A DNA stretch of 64,000 nt from Pleurocapsa sp. PCC 7319 (lineage in GTDB: Bacteria > Cyanobacteriota > Cyanobacteriia > Cyanobacteriales > Xenococcaceae): positions 6,111,322-6,175,321 of the forward strand of contig NZ_KB235922.1 in the NCBI RefSeq assembly GCF_000332195.1. Direction: 5' to 3'. Positions 46,803-55,355 of the stretch are shown here, piece by piece. The position numbers and the translations under genes are program-made. The notes beneath the pieces were generated by a model. It worked only from the letters and a program-made list of their open reading frames with translations, was not told the DNA's origin and searched no databases. Numbering within the stretch: the first letter of the stretch is position 1; each line of letters starts with the position of its first letter.

Positions 46803-47315
46803 ATGCAAAATCAGAATATAGATTCGCTCCGAACCCTCTTCCAAAGTCGTTTAGCAACTCTCGAGCATCTTTTGAAGTTAGCTCAGACTCATTTTGTTGA
46901 TGATGAGTCATTCCTTCAAAAGCGTATTGCAACTGATATGTTTCCTTTCGGTACACAGATTGCTTTCACTTGCAATCAACCACGTAACTTCGCTCTCTGG
47001 TGTGATGGCCAACCTGCAAATAATCTAGATCCAGAGGTTATATCTCTCGCACAAGCATACGAGCACATAGCAAACACCAATGAACTTCTTTTGGGCATTA
47101 ATATCAAAGATGAAAAGCTAGCTGAGGTCACGCGCATTGACTTAGGCGAGAGTCTTTACGTCGAGCTATCTGGTAGCGATTATGTGAACGAATTTTTAAT
47201 TCCCAACTTTTACTTCCATATGGTCACGGCTTACGACATTCTTCGCATGATTGGCATACCAATTGGAAAACGAGATTATATGATGCACCTAGTACCATTA
47301 GTCAAAAAAGAATGA
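46803..47315 (+). CDS. DUF1993 family protein (DinB-like helical bundle)
   Basis: The protein matches the DUF1993 pattern. ATDMFPFGTQIAFTCNQPRN lies in the first half, and the C-terminus is NFYFHMVTAYDILRMIGIPI followed by G-K-R-D-Y. Such proteins share the DinB/YfiT-like four-helix fold; the enzymatic role is unknown. I prefer ATG 46803, preceded by GAGG; a TTG at 46788 is also in frame. It is divergent from the TrkA gene and is followed by a repeat-rich gap. Confidence 0.85.
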   Translation: MQNQNIDSLRTLFQSRLATLEHLLKLAQTHFVDDESFLQKRIATDMFPFGTQIAFTCNQPRNFALWCDGQPANNLDPEVISLAQAYEHIANTNELLLGINIKDEKLAEVTRIDLGESLYVELSGSDYVNEFLIPNFYFHMVTAYDILRMIGIPIGKRDYMMHLVPLVKKE

Positions 47316-47633
47316 AGCCTGACTATTGCTCTGCTTCCCGATGGTTGTATTGCCCCTCACGATCATCCTGAGGTTCAATCATTAGTAAAGCGGCAGAGCC
47401 GCAGCTATAAGCTATAAGCTGTAAGCTGTAAGCCAATTAGAAGAGGCTTTAACCTCTCCTAATTGTAGACCACCAAACTTCGTTTGCTGGGGGCATTAAA
47501 CCCGATAGCTATAAGCTGTTAGCCGTTTACAAAGCGTAAACTTTAGAGCTTAAAGCTTAAGGCTTAGAGCTTAAAGCTTTTTAAGGTAAATATTTACTAA
47601 AAATATTTTTTTTAAAAGTACAATGCGATCGCT
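47316..47633. repeat. Repeat-rich intergenic region with hairpins
   Basis: Near 47404-47433 are heptamer-like units ATAAGCT and GTAAGCT in tandem, and again near 47509-47522. A hairpin at 47434-47465 (CAATTAGAAGAGG with CCTCTCCTAATTG, one mismatch, loop CTTTAA) follows, then CAAAC-TTC-GTTTG near 47475. Near 47541-47580 there are two copies of TTAGAGCTTAAAGCTT. No gene is supportable. Confidence 0.55.
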
Positions 47634-48239
47634 ATGGTTCAATTAGTCAGACAAACCCTGAGTTTTGATGAATTTAATCTTCGCTATGGAGACGATAGTC
47701 GCTATGAGTTAATTGACGGAGAATTAATTGAGATGGAACCGACTGGACTACACGAACAGGTTGCTGCTTTTATCAGTCGCAAGTTGAACGTCGAAATTGA
47801 TCGCTCCAGTCTCGATTATTTTATTCCTCATCGTTGTCTAATAAAACTATTAGGAACAGAAACTGCATTCCGTCCCGACATTATTGTTTTAGAGCGAACT
47901 CAGTTAGAAAACGAACCTTTGTGGCAACAAGAACCAATAATTACTTTTGGTAGTTCGATTAAGCTAGTTATAGAAGTAGTTAGTACTAATTGGCAGAACG
48001 ATTATGCTCGTAAGTTTGAAGATTATGCTGTACTAGATATTCCTGAATATTGGATCGTAGATTATTTAGGTGTTGGAGGTAGAGAGTATCTCGGTAAACC
48101 TAAACAACCTACTATCACTATTTGTACTTTAGAGAATGAGGAATATCAAAGACACTTATTTCGAGATAGTAAGCTTCTCGTATCTCCTACTTTTCCAGAA
48201 TTACAACTTACTCCAAAACAAATTTTTGATTTTGTATAA
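47634..48239 (+). CDS. Uma2 family (DUF820) endonuclease-like protein
   Basis: The 201-residue protein has the Uma2 features: MSFDEF-like opening (LSFDEFNLRYGDDSRYELI), E-x-D-G-E-L near residue 28, and the PD-(D/E)XK core FRPDIIVLER with IKLVIEVVSTN. It then reads YARKFEDYAVLDIPEYWIVD. This family is greatly expanded in cyanobacteria, and its function is still unclear; mobile or defence roles have been suggested. It follows the repeat-rich gap. Two more Uma2 genes lie at 55-56.5 kb. Confidence 0.88.
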   Translation: MVQLVRQTLSFDEFNLRYGDDSRYELIDGELIEMEPTGLHEQVAAFISRKLNVEIDRSSLDYFIPHRCLIKLLGTETAFRPDIIVLERTQLENEPLWQQEPIITFGSSIKLVIEVVSTNWQNDYARKFEDYAVLDIPEYWIVDYLGVGGREYLGKPKQPTITICTLENEEYQRHLFRDSKLLVSPTFPELQLTPKQIFDFV

Positions 48240-48250
48240 ATTTAGATTGC

Positions 48251-48397
48251 CTAGATCGCGATCACTTTATTACCCGAATTGTTTGAGGACATTCTCAAAA
48301 ATTTCGCTGGCAGTTATTTCTCAATAACTCTCCCGTTCAAGCTTTAATGGAACACCTACAGGATGTTGACCTCCATATTATCGCTAACGAAAAATAG
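48251..48397 (+). pseudogene. Remnant of a KdpD N-terminal/Usp-like potassium-sensor protein
   Basis: One frame reads ...H-F-I-T-R-I-V, then an in-frame TGA, then GHSQKFRWQLFLNNSPVQA, and LMEHLQDVDLHIIANEK to TAG 48395-48397. The G-H-S...R-W...S-x-V...L-M...D-V-D-L-H-I-I-A pattern matches the end of the Usp-like region of KdpD-type proteins. The rest of the gene is missing. It abuts the 3' end of a TrkA-N gene on the other strand, another potassium-related gene. Confidence 0.55.
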
Positions 48398-48401
48398 GCG
48401 A

Positions 48402-48809
48402 TTAGCTAGGAAGATTAGCCATAAAAGCATCAGCAGAAAGTTTTGTTGGGCTGATGGTAGCAATTCCAAAGTCACGATAAATCTTTTCTCTAGCAGGGTC
48501 AAAAACTCGCGCTAAGACAGTAGAAATTTGAAAGATATTTTTTGCTACCTGTGCCACCATCAAATTAATATTGTCTTTGTCAGTAACGGCAAGTAAACAG
48601 TCTGCTTGATCCGCTTTGGCACTGCGTAATATTTCGATTTCGGAAGCATCACCAGTAATCTGAAATCCGCTAAAATCACCACTCAAATTATTAAACGAAT
48701 TCTCATAAGGATCGATTACCACTACGCTATTACCCTGACTGCTGAGGCGAGAAGCTAAAATTGACCCCAAACGCCCACACCCTACTACCACTATGTATTG
48801 AGATGTCAT
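48402..48809 (-). CDS. TrkA-N (RCK_N) domain protein, single domain
   Basis: The 135-residue protein is one Rossmann domain with VVGCGRLGSILASRL (intact G-x-G-x-x-G), VVIDPYENSF and LAVTDKDNINLMVAQVAK. It has no RCK_C domain. Such short proteins regulate K+ channels or transporters by binding NAD(H). No cognate pore gene is adjacent, although a KdpD-like relic is 5 bases beyond its stop. Confidence 0.87.
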   Translation of the reverse strand: MTSQYIVVVGCGRLGSILASRLSSQGNSVVVIDPYENSFNNLSGDFSGFQITGDASEIEILRSAKADQADCLLAVTDKDNINLMVAQVAKNIFQISTVLARVFDPAREKIYRDFGIATISPTKLSADAFMANLPS

Positions 48810-48988
48810 TGAAAATAAACTGGTTAAAAAAAAAGATTACAGCCAAAGCTTAAATAATTTATCAAATGTTAGCAGTAGCGACTAAAAAATAGATCGGCTT
48901 AGAGATATATATTTGAATTAAAGGCAAAGCGAATATCATTGACAGCTTGTCTCAATACTGGCAAGCATTTTATTTATTAAGCCATATC

Positions 48989-49819
48989 ATGAAAAAAAAC
49001 CTGAATTTATTACTGCTAGTGATTTTAATGGTATTCTCTAGCTGGTTTACACTAGAACACCATGTTTATTCACAAACTACACCACAGATAGAGCAAACAG
49101 TAAATTTTAAACAGCATTTTGATGATTTGGGGGTCAATGGTTCGATTATCATTTACGCTCTCGATCTCGATAATTTTTATCAACACAATCCCAGTCGCAA
49201 TAATACTGCTTTTCTTCCTGCTTCAACTTACAAAATTCCTAACTCTTTGATAGCTTTGGAAACTAAAGTAATCAAAGATGATGTCGATGTTCTAACTTGG
49301 GATGGAATTGAAAGAAGTTTTAATGGTTCTCCCATTGCTAAATGGAATCAAGATCTAAATCTCCGTCTAGCTTTTAAATATTCAGCAGTTTGGTTTTATC
49401 AGGTACTTGCTCGTAGAATTGGTCATCAAAGAATGCAGGATTTTGTAGCTCAAATTGAATATGGCAATCAAAACATTGGAAACAAAGAAGATATTGATCG
49501 CTTTTGGCTGGAAGGAGAATTAAGAATTACCCCCAAACAGCAAATTACTTTTCTTCGTCGTCTCTATCAAAACGATCTGCCTTTTTCTCAACGAACTATC
49601 GATTTAGTAAAAGATATTGCGATCGCCGAACAGACACCTAATTACATACTTCGGGGAAAAACGGGATTAACATCAGAAATAGGTTGGTACGTAGGCTACT
49701 TAGAACAAAATGATAATGTCTATTTCTTCGCTACAAATGTCGATCCTAATTCTGAAGATGCCATCGCAGCGAGGTTAGAAGTTACTAAACTGTGTTTACA
49801 AGACTTGGGATTGCTTTGA
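48989..49819 (+). CDS. Class D beta-lactamase/penicillin-binding family protein
   Basis: Starting at ATG 48989 gives 276 residues with a signal peptide (LNLLLLVILMVFSSWFTLEH). The serine-hydrolase motifs are all present: S79-T-Y-K82 in FLPASTYKIPNS, S132-A-V in FKYSAVWFYQVL, and K224-T-G in LRGKTGL. The WFxQ-like block after S-A-V is typical of OXA-type enzymes. It may hydrolyse beta-lactams or act in peptidoglycan remodelling. A TTG at 48947 would extend it by 14 residues and obscure the signal peptide. Confidence 0.88.
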   Translation: MKKNLNLLLLVILMVFSSWFTLEHHVYSQTTPQIEQTVNFKQHFDDLGVNGSIIIYALDLDNFYQHNPSRNNTAFLPASTYKIPNSLIALETKVIKDDVDVLTWDGIERSFNGSPIAKWNQDLNLRLAFKYSAVWFYQVLARRIGHQRMQDFVAQIEYGNQNIGNKEDIDRFWLEGELRITPKQQITFLRRLYQNDLPFSQRTIDLVKDIAIAEQTPNYILRGKTGLTSEIGWYVGYLEQNDNVYFFATNVDPNSEDAIAARLEVTKLCLQDLGLL

Positions 49820-49829
49820 TTGTACCCTA

Positions 49830-49928
49830 ATGAAAATATCTCAAGTAGATGAAAATATAGAAAATTGGGAATTTAGCACTCGGCGATCGCTTTTTAAAAT
49901 CAGTCTTAAAGAAGAGGCACAAAACTAA
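49830..49928 (+). CDS. Possible 32-residue small protein, unverified
   Basis: The ATG at 49830 opens a short charged frame (MKISQVDENIENWEFSTRRS...). No Shine-Dalgarno or known family is visible. It lies between the beta-lactamase-like and topoisomerase genes. It may be a fragment or chance. Confidence 0.15.
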   Translation: MKISQVDENIENWEFSTRRSLFKISLKEEAQN

Positions 49929-50071
49929 TAAACAATAGAAAATCTAGATTAATTAGAACACAATCCTATAAACAGTAGGCAGTGAAAACCTATCAATTAA
50001 AATTGAAAGCCTAGAGCTTGAAGAGTTAGTTTCCAGTCCATAATCAACTAAGATTCAGTAATTTTCAAGAG

Positions 50072-51163
50072 ATGTTAGCGGTAGAAAAGATCGTTGAGCG
50101 CAAGTTTGAAGAAATATTAGATTTAGAGCCACAAGAGTCGGCTAAAGTTGCTGGTTTATGTTATGTCAGAGCGGATGATTTGCTCATAGTCAGAAAAAAA
50201 GTTGGTCGTGGTTTTAGTTATATTGATGCCAATGGCGATCGCATTGCTGATGAAGCAGAATTAGACCGTCTCAAGTCTTTAACCATACCACCGGCTCTAA
50301 CTGATGTTAGACTTTGTCATTTACCCGACGGACATCTCCAAGCTACGGGAAGAGATGCTAAAAGACGCAAACAGTACTTTTATCATCCTCAATGGCGTAA
50401 GATTCGCTCCCAGCATAAGTTTAATCGAATGTTATTATTCGGTGCCCATTTGCCTGCGATTAGAGAAACTACTGACCAACATTTACGCAAGCATGGCTTA
50501 CCTAGAGAAAAAGTTTTAGCAGCAGTAGTACAGCTATTAGAAACTACTTTGATTAGGGTGGGTAACAATCGCTATGCCAAGAAAAATAGTTCTTTTGGCT
50601 TAACTACCTTACGAGATCGCCACGTAGAAATCAAAGACAGCAAGGTGAAATTTGAATTTCGGGGCAAAAGTGGTGTCGACCATGAAATAGAACTAAATGA
50701 CCGTAGGCTAGCCAATGTTATCAAGCAATGCCAGGAAATTCCTGGCTATGAAGTTTTTAAATATTACGATGAGTCTGGCGATCGCCAATTTGTTGATTCG
50801 GAGGACGTTAACGAATATCTACAAACCATAACAACTAAAGATTTTACTGCCAAAGATTTTCGCACCTGGGCAGGAACTTTACTGGCAGCGATCGAGTTAA
50901 ATGATTTGGGTGGATATGATTCTGAACCACAAGCACAAAAAAACGTAACTCAAGCAATTAAAAATGTGGCACAACAATTAGGAAATCGCCCTGCAACCTG
51001 CCGTAAATATTATGTTCATCCAGCTATTATTGCAGCTTACAATAACAAATCCTTATTAGATTTAATGTCTCAGACAGAAAACTTTAAATCAGCAGCCAAC
51101 GGACTAAATCCTGAGGAAATAGTAATTCTGGAAATTATTAAAGAAGCTCTTCCTATTGCCTAA
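50072..51163 (+). CDS. DNA topoisomerase IB
   Basis: The 363-residue protein matches bacterial/poxvirus-type topoisomerase IB. It has an N-terminal beta domain (YIDANGDRIADEAELDRL, then IPPALTDVRLCHLPDGHLQA), the catalytic domain with VGNNRYAKKNSSFGLTTLR, and KFEFRGKSGVDHE carrying active-site Arg and Lys. KDFRTWAGTLLAAIEL follows, then the nucleophile Y314 in CRKYYVHP. It relaxes supercoils by a 3'-phosphotyrosine intermediate. It is patchily distributed in bacteria, and nothing adjacent points to a dedicated pathway. Confidence 0.93.
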   Translation: MLAVEKIVERKFEEILDLEPQESAKVAGLCYVRADDLLIVRKKVGRGFSYIDANGDRIADEAELDRLKSLTIPPALTDVRLCHLPDGHLQATGRDAKRRKQYFYHPQWRKIRSQHKFNRMLLFGAHLPAIRETTDQHLRKHGLPREKVLAAVVQLLETTLIRVGNNRYAKKNSSFGLTTLRDRHVEIKDSKVKFEFRGKSGVDHEIELNDRRLANVIKQCQEIPGYEVFKYYDESGDRQFVDSEDVNEYLQTITTKDFTAKDFRTWAGTLLAAIELNDLGGYDSEPQAQKNVTQAIKNVAQQLGNRPATCRKYYVHPAIIAAYNNKSLLDLMSQTENFKSAANGLNPEEIVILEIIKEALPIA

Positions 51164-51376
51164 TCGTAAGCTTTATTGGCAAAGAACGTTTTATCTTCAC
51201 GCTAATTTTCATCGCTTTTCCTGCAATCAAGTCTTCGATGTAGCCATACTGTACCTGTCTAGCTTCTTCTTTGATACGGCATTGACACAAGTTTTTCTCG
51301 ATCTCGATTAAATTAACTTTAGTCAATGCTTACCAATAGTGTTAATGAAAATATAAACTTTTGTAGATTCTATTAG

Positions 51377-51898
51377 TCACCAATTTTCAACTGTTAAAGC
51401 CCACCGTTCATGATCTCGCCATTCTCCATTAATTTTCAAATATCGTTGAGAAAAACCTTCTTTTCGAAAACCCAATCGTTTTACTAAGTTAATCGATCTC
51501 TTATTTTCTGGCTGAATGTTGGCTTCAACTCTATGTAGTTTAAGAGTATTAAAAGCATAGTCAATTACCAAGTGCACTCCCTCTGACATTAATGCTTGAC
51601 CTGCGAAATCTACATCAACGTAATAACTAAGATAGGCATTTTGAAAATTTCCATAGAAAATTTGACTAAGGTTAACTACTCCAATAATTTTACTTGTATC
51701 TAAATGACAAACCACTAATCCTTCAACATCATTATTTTGACACCGATTAATATACTTTTTACACTCATGCTCGCTAGATTCAGCATGAATAACCCAAGGA
51801 AAATGGAATTGTTTGCTTCTAAAAATGAGCGAGTGCAATTCCTGGCAATCTTCCATAGTTGGTTTTCTAATACATACTCGAAGTTTAGATTCTGTCAT
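51377..51898 (-). CDS. GNAT family N-acetyltransferase (RimJ/RimL type)
   Basis: The 173-residue protein has the GNAT fold of the RimJ/RimL group: LRVCIRKPTMEDCQELHSLI opening, SYYVDVDFAGQALMSEGVHL with the Q/R-x-x-G/A-type acetyl-CoA loop, and LHRVEANIQPENKRSINLVK followed by R-L-G-F-R-K-E-G-F. It may acetylate ribosomal protein N-termini or small molecules. It is divergent from the CPA2 antiporter gene with 51 bases between. Confidence 0.9.
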   Translation of the reverse strand: MTESKLRVCIRKPTMEDCQELHSLIFRSKQFHFPWVIHAESSEHECKKYINRCQNNDVEGLVVCHLDTSKIIGVVNLSQIFYGNFQNAYLSYYVDVDFAGQALMSEGVHLVIDYAFNTLKLHRVEANIQPENKRSINLVKRLGFRKEGFSQRYLKINGEWRDHERWALTVENW

Positions 51899-51949
51899 CA
51901 GTATCCTGGATGGTTAAGATAAATGGAATAATTTCATCCCAAAATCATC

Positions 51950-53968
51950 ATGCCAATCTTTGCCTTGTTGTCGTTTAAGCCAATTAACGACCCAGTAGCA
52001 GTATTTTTGCTGATTTTGGCAATTATGCTGGTTGCTCCTCTACTGTTCGAGCGATTAAATCTTCCTGGTATTGTAGGCTTAATTTTAGCTGGTGTTATCG
52101 TTGGTCCTGAAGGATTGGGATTGTTAGAAAGAGATGAGAATATTATTCTTCTGGGTACGGTAGGTCTGCTGTTTTTAATGTTTATGGCAGGATTAGAAAC
52201 TAGCCTGGATGACTTTAAAAAAAACGGGGATAAGGCAATTATCTTTGGTTTGGCTACTTTTATTGCCCCAATGATCCTGGGTACGGCAGCGATGATGGCG
52301 TTGGGCTATGGTTTTTTAGCTGCGGTGTTGGTAGCTTCTTGTTTTGCTTCCCATACTCTATTAGCTTTACCCGTGTTAAATAAACTGGGTATTATGCGCA
52401 TTCCTGCAGTAAATATTACCTTAGGTGCGACTCTAATTACTAATGTTATCGCCTTGTTGGTGCTAGCAGTAGTTGTCAAAGCCCATGGTGGTAATTTAAC
52501 TCTAGGCTTTTGGTTATTTCTGATTCCGGCTCTGACTATTTATACCTTCGCTACCTTGTGGGGTATACCTATCATTGGACGGTGGTTTTTCCGTAAATTT
52601 GGACATGATGAGAGTGCAGAATTTATTTTTGTCTTGGCGACTTTATTTGTCGTTTCTTACGTCGCCAGCTTAATTGAAGTAGAGCCAATTATTGGTGCGT
52701 TTTTAGCAGGAATTGCCTTAACACCTCTAATTCCTCAATTGAGTCCTTTGATGAATCGGATTCAGTTTATTGGCAATACTTTGTTTGTGCCGTTTTTTCT
52801 GATTTCAGTCGGGATGCTGATCGATCCTCTGATTTTGATTCACGAACCCAAATCCTTATTAATTGCTGCGGTAATGATTATTGCTGAATTAGTAAGTAAG
52901 TTTGTTGCTGCATGGGGAACGGGAAAATGGTTAGGATACAAATTTCCTAGCGTAATGGTGATGTTTGGCTTAAGCATTGCCCAAGCTGCATCTACCTTAG
53001 CTGCTGCTACCGTTGCTTATGAAATTGAATTAATCGATCGCACTACGGTAAACGGAATAGTAGCATTGATTCTTTTCACCTGTGTAGTTTCCCCTCTAAT
53101 TACGGAAAAATGGGGACAAAACGTCAATTCCACGACCGACAATCAAAATACTATACCAGATACCGCTTGTCTATTAGCCCAGCGGGTATTAGTTCCTGTA
53201 GCCAACCCTAGTAATGAAAATAATCTCTTAAATTTAGCTCTAATTCTCTCTAAAGCTGTTGATGGTATACTATTACCCCTCCATGTATTGTGCGATCGCC
53301 TTCAACCCGTCAATGCAGAAGCTATTAGTCAACAGATTCAATTATTGGCAGCAGCAGAAAAAATAGCTCATAGTGCCAATGCTGAGGTAGAAACCGTTGG
53401 TAGAGTAGATGATGAAATAGATCGTGGTATTGTTCGTACGGCAGTAGAACGTAAAGCCAGTTTAATTATCTGTGGTTGGAAAGGCTTTTCTACTTACCAA
53501 GAAAACTTTTTTGGTGGCGTACTCGATAATGTAGCAGCTAAAGCGATTGTTCCTGTATTAATTGCTCGTTTTACGCAACCAATAGCTAATACCGCGCGTA
53601 TTTTTTTGGCTGTCACTAAAAGACAAGCTTTATCAGCCGAATTCAACTCTACCCTAGATATGGCTAAAGTTTTAGCCTCAGAGTTAAAAGCAAGCTTACA
53701 AGTTTCGATTGTAATTAGCAAAAAACAAGCTCAACTTTCTACTGTTGAATTGGGAGAACTAGGTAAAGATGTATTTATCGCTCAATTACAAGGTAATTTT
53801 GTTAAACAAGTATGTGGTAATATTCATCGCAACGATTTAGTGATTTTAGCCACCAATACATCCAACCAAAGAACTAATAGTAAATCGGCAGTTGGTAAGC
53901 TAGCAGAATCAGTTGCCCGTTCTCAGGCTACTACTTCTGTTTTAGTGATTCATTTTCCCAATAATTAA
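51950..53968 (+). CDS. Cation:proton antiporter (CPA2/KefB type) with C-terminal Usp-like domains
   Basis: The 672-residue protein has about twelve transmembrane helices in residues 1-390, with LPGIVGLILAGVIVGPEGLG, FLMFMAGLETSLDDF and the family's PIIGAFLAGIALTP. The C-terminal 270 residues form universal-stress-like domains: RVLVPVANPSN, then KASLIICGWKGF and VLIARF. It exchanges K+ or Na+ for H+. The next gene follows by 24 bases and may be co-transcribed. Confidence 0.91.
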   Translation: MPIFALLSFKPINDPVAVFLLILAIMLVAPLLFERLNLPGIVGLILAGVIVGPEGLGLLERDENIILLGTVGLLFLMFMAGLETSLDDFKKNGDKAIIFGLATFIAPMILGTAAMMALGYGFLAAVLVASCFASHTLLALPVLNKLGIMRIPAVNITLGATLITNVIALLVLAVVVKAHGGNLTLGFWLFLIPALTIYTFATLWGIPIIGRWFFRKFGHDESAEFIFVLATLFVVSYVASLIEVEPIIGAFLAGIALTPLIPQLSPLMNRIQFIGNTLFVPFFLISVGMLIDPLILIHEPKSLLIAAVMIIAELVSKFVAAWGTGKWLGYKFPSVMVMFGLSIAQAASTLAAATVAYEIELIDRTTVNGIVALILFTCVVSPLITEKWGQNVNSTTDNQNTIPDTACLLAQRVLVPVANPSNENNLLNLALILSKAVDGILLPLHVLCDRLQPVNAEAISQQIQLLAAAEKIAHSANAEVETVGRVDDEIDRGIVRTAVERKASLIICGWKGFSTYQENFFGGVLDNVAAKAIVPVLIARFTQPIANTARIFLAVTKRQALSAEFNSTLDMAKVLASELKASLQVSIVISKKQAQLSTVELGELGKDVFIAQLQGNFVKQVCGNIHRNDLVILATNTSNQRTNSKSAVGKLAESVARSQATTSVLVIHFPNN

Positions 53969-53992
53969 TCGATAATCTTTGAGATTAGAAAC

Positions 53993-55258
53993 ATGAGTCG
54001 AATTGTTATAACTACAATTGGTTCTTTAGGCGATCTTCATCCCAAGATTGCGATCGCTCTCGAACTAAGAAAGCGCGGACACGATCTGGTATTTACAACT
54101 CATAAAGAGTATCGAAATAAAATCGAAGCTTTAGGATTTGAGTTTAATCCGATGCGTCCTGATAATAATGCTCTTAGCGATCCACAAGAAATGGCGCGAA
54201 TGATGGATCTTAAAACGGGTATTGAGTATACAGCCCGCAACTGGATCTGCGCCAGCTTACGAGACACTTATATTGATTTAAAGAATAGTGCCAAAGATGC
54301 AGACTTGATCATTGCTGGAGAAGGGGTTTTAGCAGCAAGATTGGTTGCAGAAAAATTGGAAATTCCTTGGGTTTCGGTTGTCCTACAGCCTATTTCTTTT
54401 TTTTCTCCTTACGATCCCCCTGTTATCCCTGTATTTCCATTTTTATCTAGGCAACGTGGATTAGGTTACATCGCTAGTAAAGGTATTATTGAACTATCCA
54501 AAATAATGACTAGATCTTGGGTAAAACCTGTTCATCAACTGCGACGAGAGCTTAAATTACCCGCCCTTGTAGGCAATCCCTTTATAGATGATAAATACTC
54601 TCCCTATCTCGTACTGGCTATGTTTTCTCCAATCCTAGCCAAACCACAACCTGATTGGGCTAAAAACACTGTTATTACAGGGTTTGCATTTTATGATGAT
54701 ACACAAGCTGGAGTAGAACTTACACCAGAACTCAATCAATTTTTAGATGCGGGTGAATCACCTCTTGTTTTTACTCTTGGTTCAGCAGCAGTAATAACTC
54801 CAGGTAATTTTTATCAGGAAAGTATTAGAGCGAGCAAAATATTAAACCGTCGTGCTGTGCTGTTAATCGGCAAAAACATTCCGCCAGACAATCTTACTCA
54901 AGATATCATTGCAGTGAACTATGCCCCCTATTCACAAATTTTTCCTCGTGCTTGTGCGATTGTACATCAAGGAGGTATCGGTACAACGGCTCAAGCACTA
55001 AAAGCTAGTCGTCCAACATTAATTATGCCTTACAGTCACGACCAGCCTGATAATGCCGCACGAGTCGAACGCCTGGGAACTTCACTTACTATCTCTCGTA
55101 AGCAATATTCGGCAACACGAGTAGCTAATTTGTTGGGCGAACTGTTAGAAAATCCTAACTATGCAGCTAGAGCAGCCAGCATTGGAGAAATCATCAAACA
55201 GGAAGATGGAGTTAGGATGGGGTGCGACGCGATCGAAAAGCAGCTACAAGTCCTCTAG
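53993..55258 (+). CDS. UGT/MGT-type glycosyltransferase (GT1)
   Basis: The 421-residue protein has the GT1 N-terminus (IVITTIGSLGDLHPKIAIAL, then LRKRGHDLVFTT). In the C-terminal lobe it has SPLVFTLGSAAVITPGNFY, AVNYAPYSQIFPRA, IVHQGGIGTTAQAL and PYSHDQPDNAARV, which form the nucleotide-sugar site. These enzymes glycosylate lipids, sterols or natural products. It follows the antiporter gene by 24 bases; the acceptor is unknown. Confidence 0.9.
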   Translation: MSRIVITTIGSLGDLHPKIAIALELRKRGHDLVFTTHKEYRNKIEALGFEFNPMRPDNNALSDPQEMARMMDLKTGIEYTARNWICASLRDTYIDLKNSAKDADLIIAGEGVLAARLVAEKLEIPWVSVVLQPISFFSPYDPPVIPVFPFLSRQRGLGYIASKGIIELSKIMTRSWVKPVHQLRRELKLPALVGNPFIDDKYSPYLVLAMFSPILAKPQPDWAKNTVITGFAFYDDTQAGVELTPELNQFLDAGESPLVFTLGSAAVITPGNFYQESIRASKILNRRAVLLIGKNIPPDNLTQDIIAVNYAPYSQIFPRACAIVHQGGIGTTAQALKASRPTLIMPYSHDQPDNAARVERLGTSLTISRKQYSATRVANLLGELLENPNYAARAASIGEIIKQEDGVRMGCDAIEKQLQVL

Positions 55259-55335
55259 TAGCAAATCAAAAACCCAACTTATAATATTTTGATAAATTAC
55301 AAATGACTACGTATATGCGTGTAAGCCCTTTGTCA

Positions 55336-55355
55336 AAGGAGGATAAATGAAATGA
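55336..55355 (+). promoter_or_regulatory. Strong Shine-Dalgarno with a two-codon upstream ORF overlapping the Uma2 start
   Basis: AAAGGAGG at 55336-55343 precedes ATG-AAA-TGA (55347-55355). That minimal frame overlaps the Uma2 start ATG at 55352, which is 8-9 bases from the SD. The spacing fits the 55352 start. Initiation at the two-codon frame could dampen or couple translation. Confidence 0.5.

Noticed and set aside
51153-51330. Minus-strand frame reading a charged stretch (EIEKNLCQCRIKEEARQVQY...) after the topoisomerase gene
   Set aside because: It has no ATG, overlaps the topoisomerase 3' end and matches no family I know. It may be a relic, but the evidence is too weak to call.
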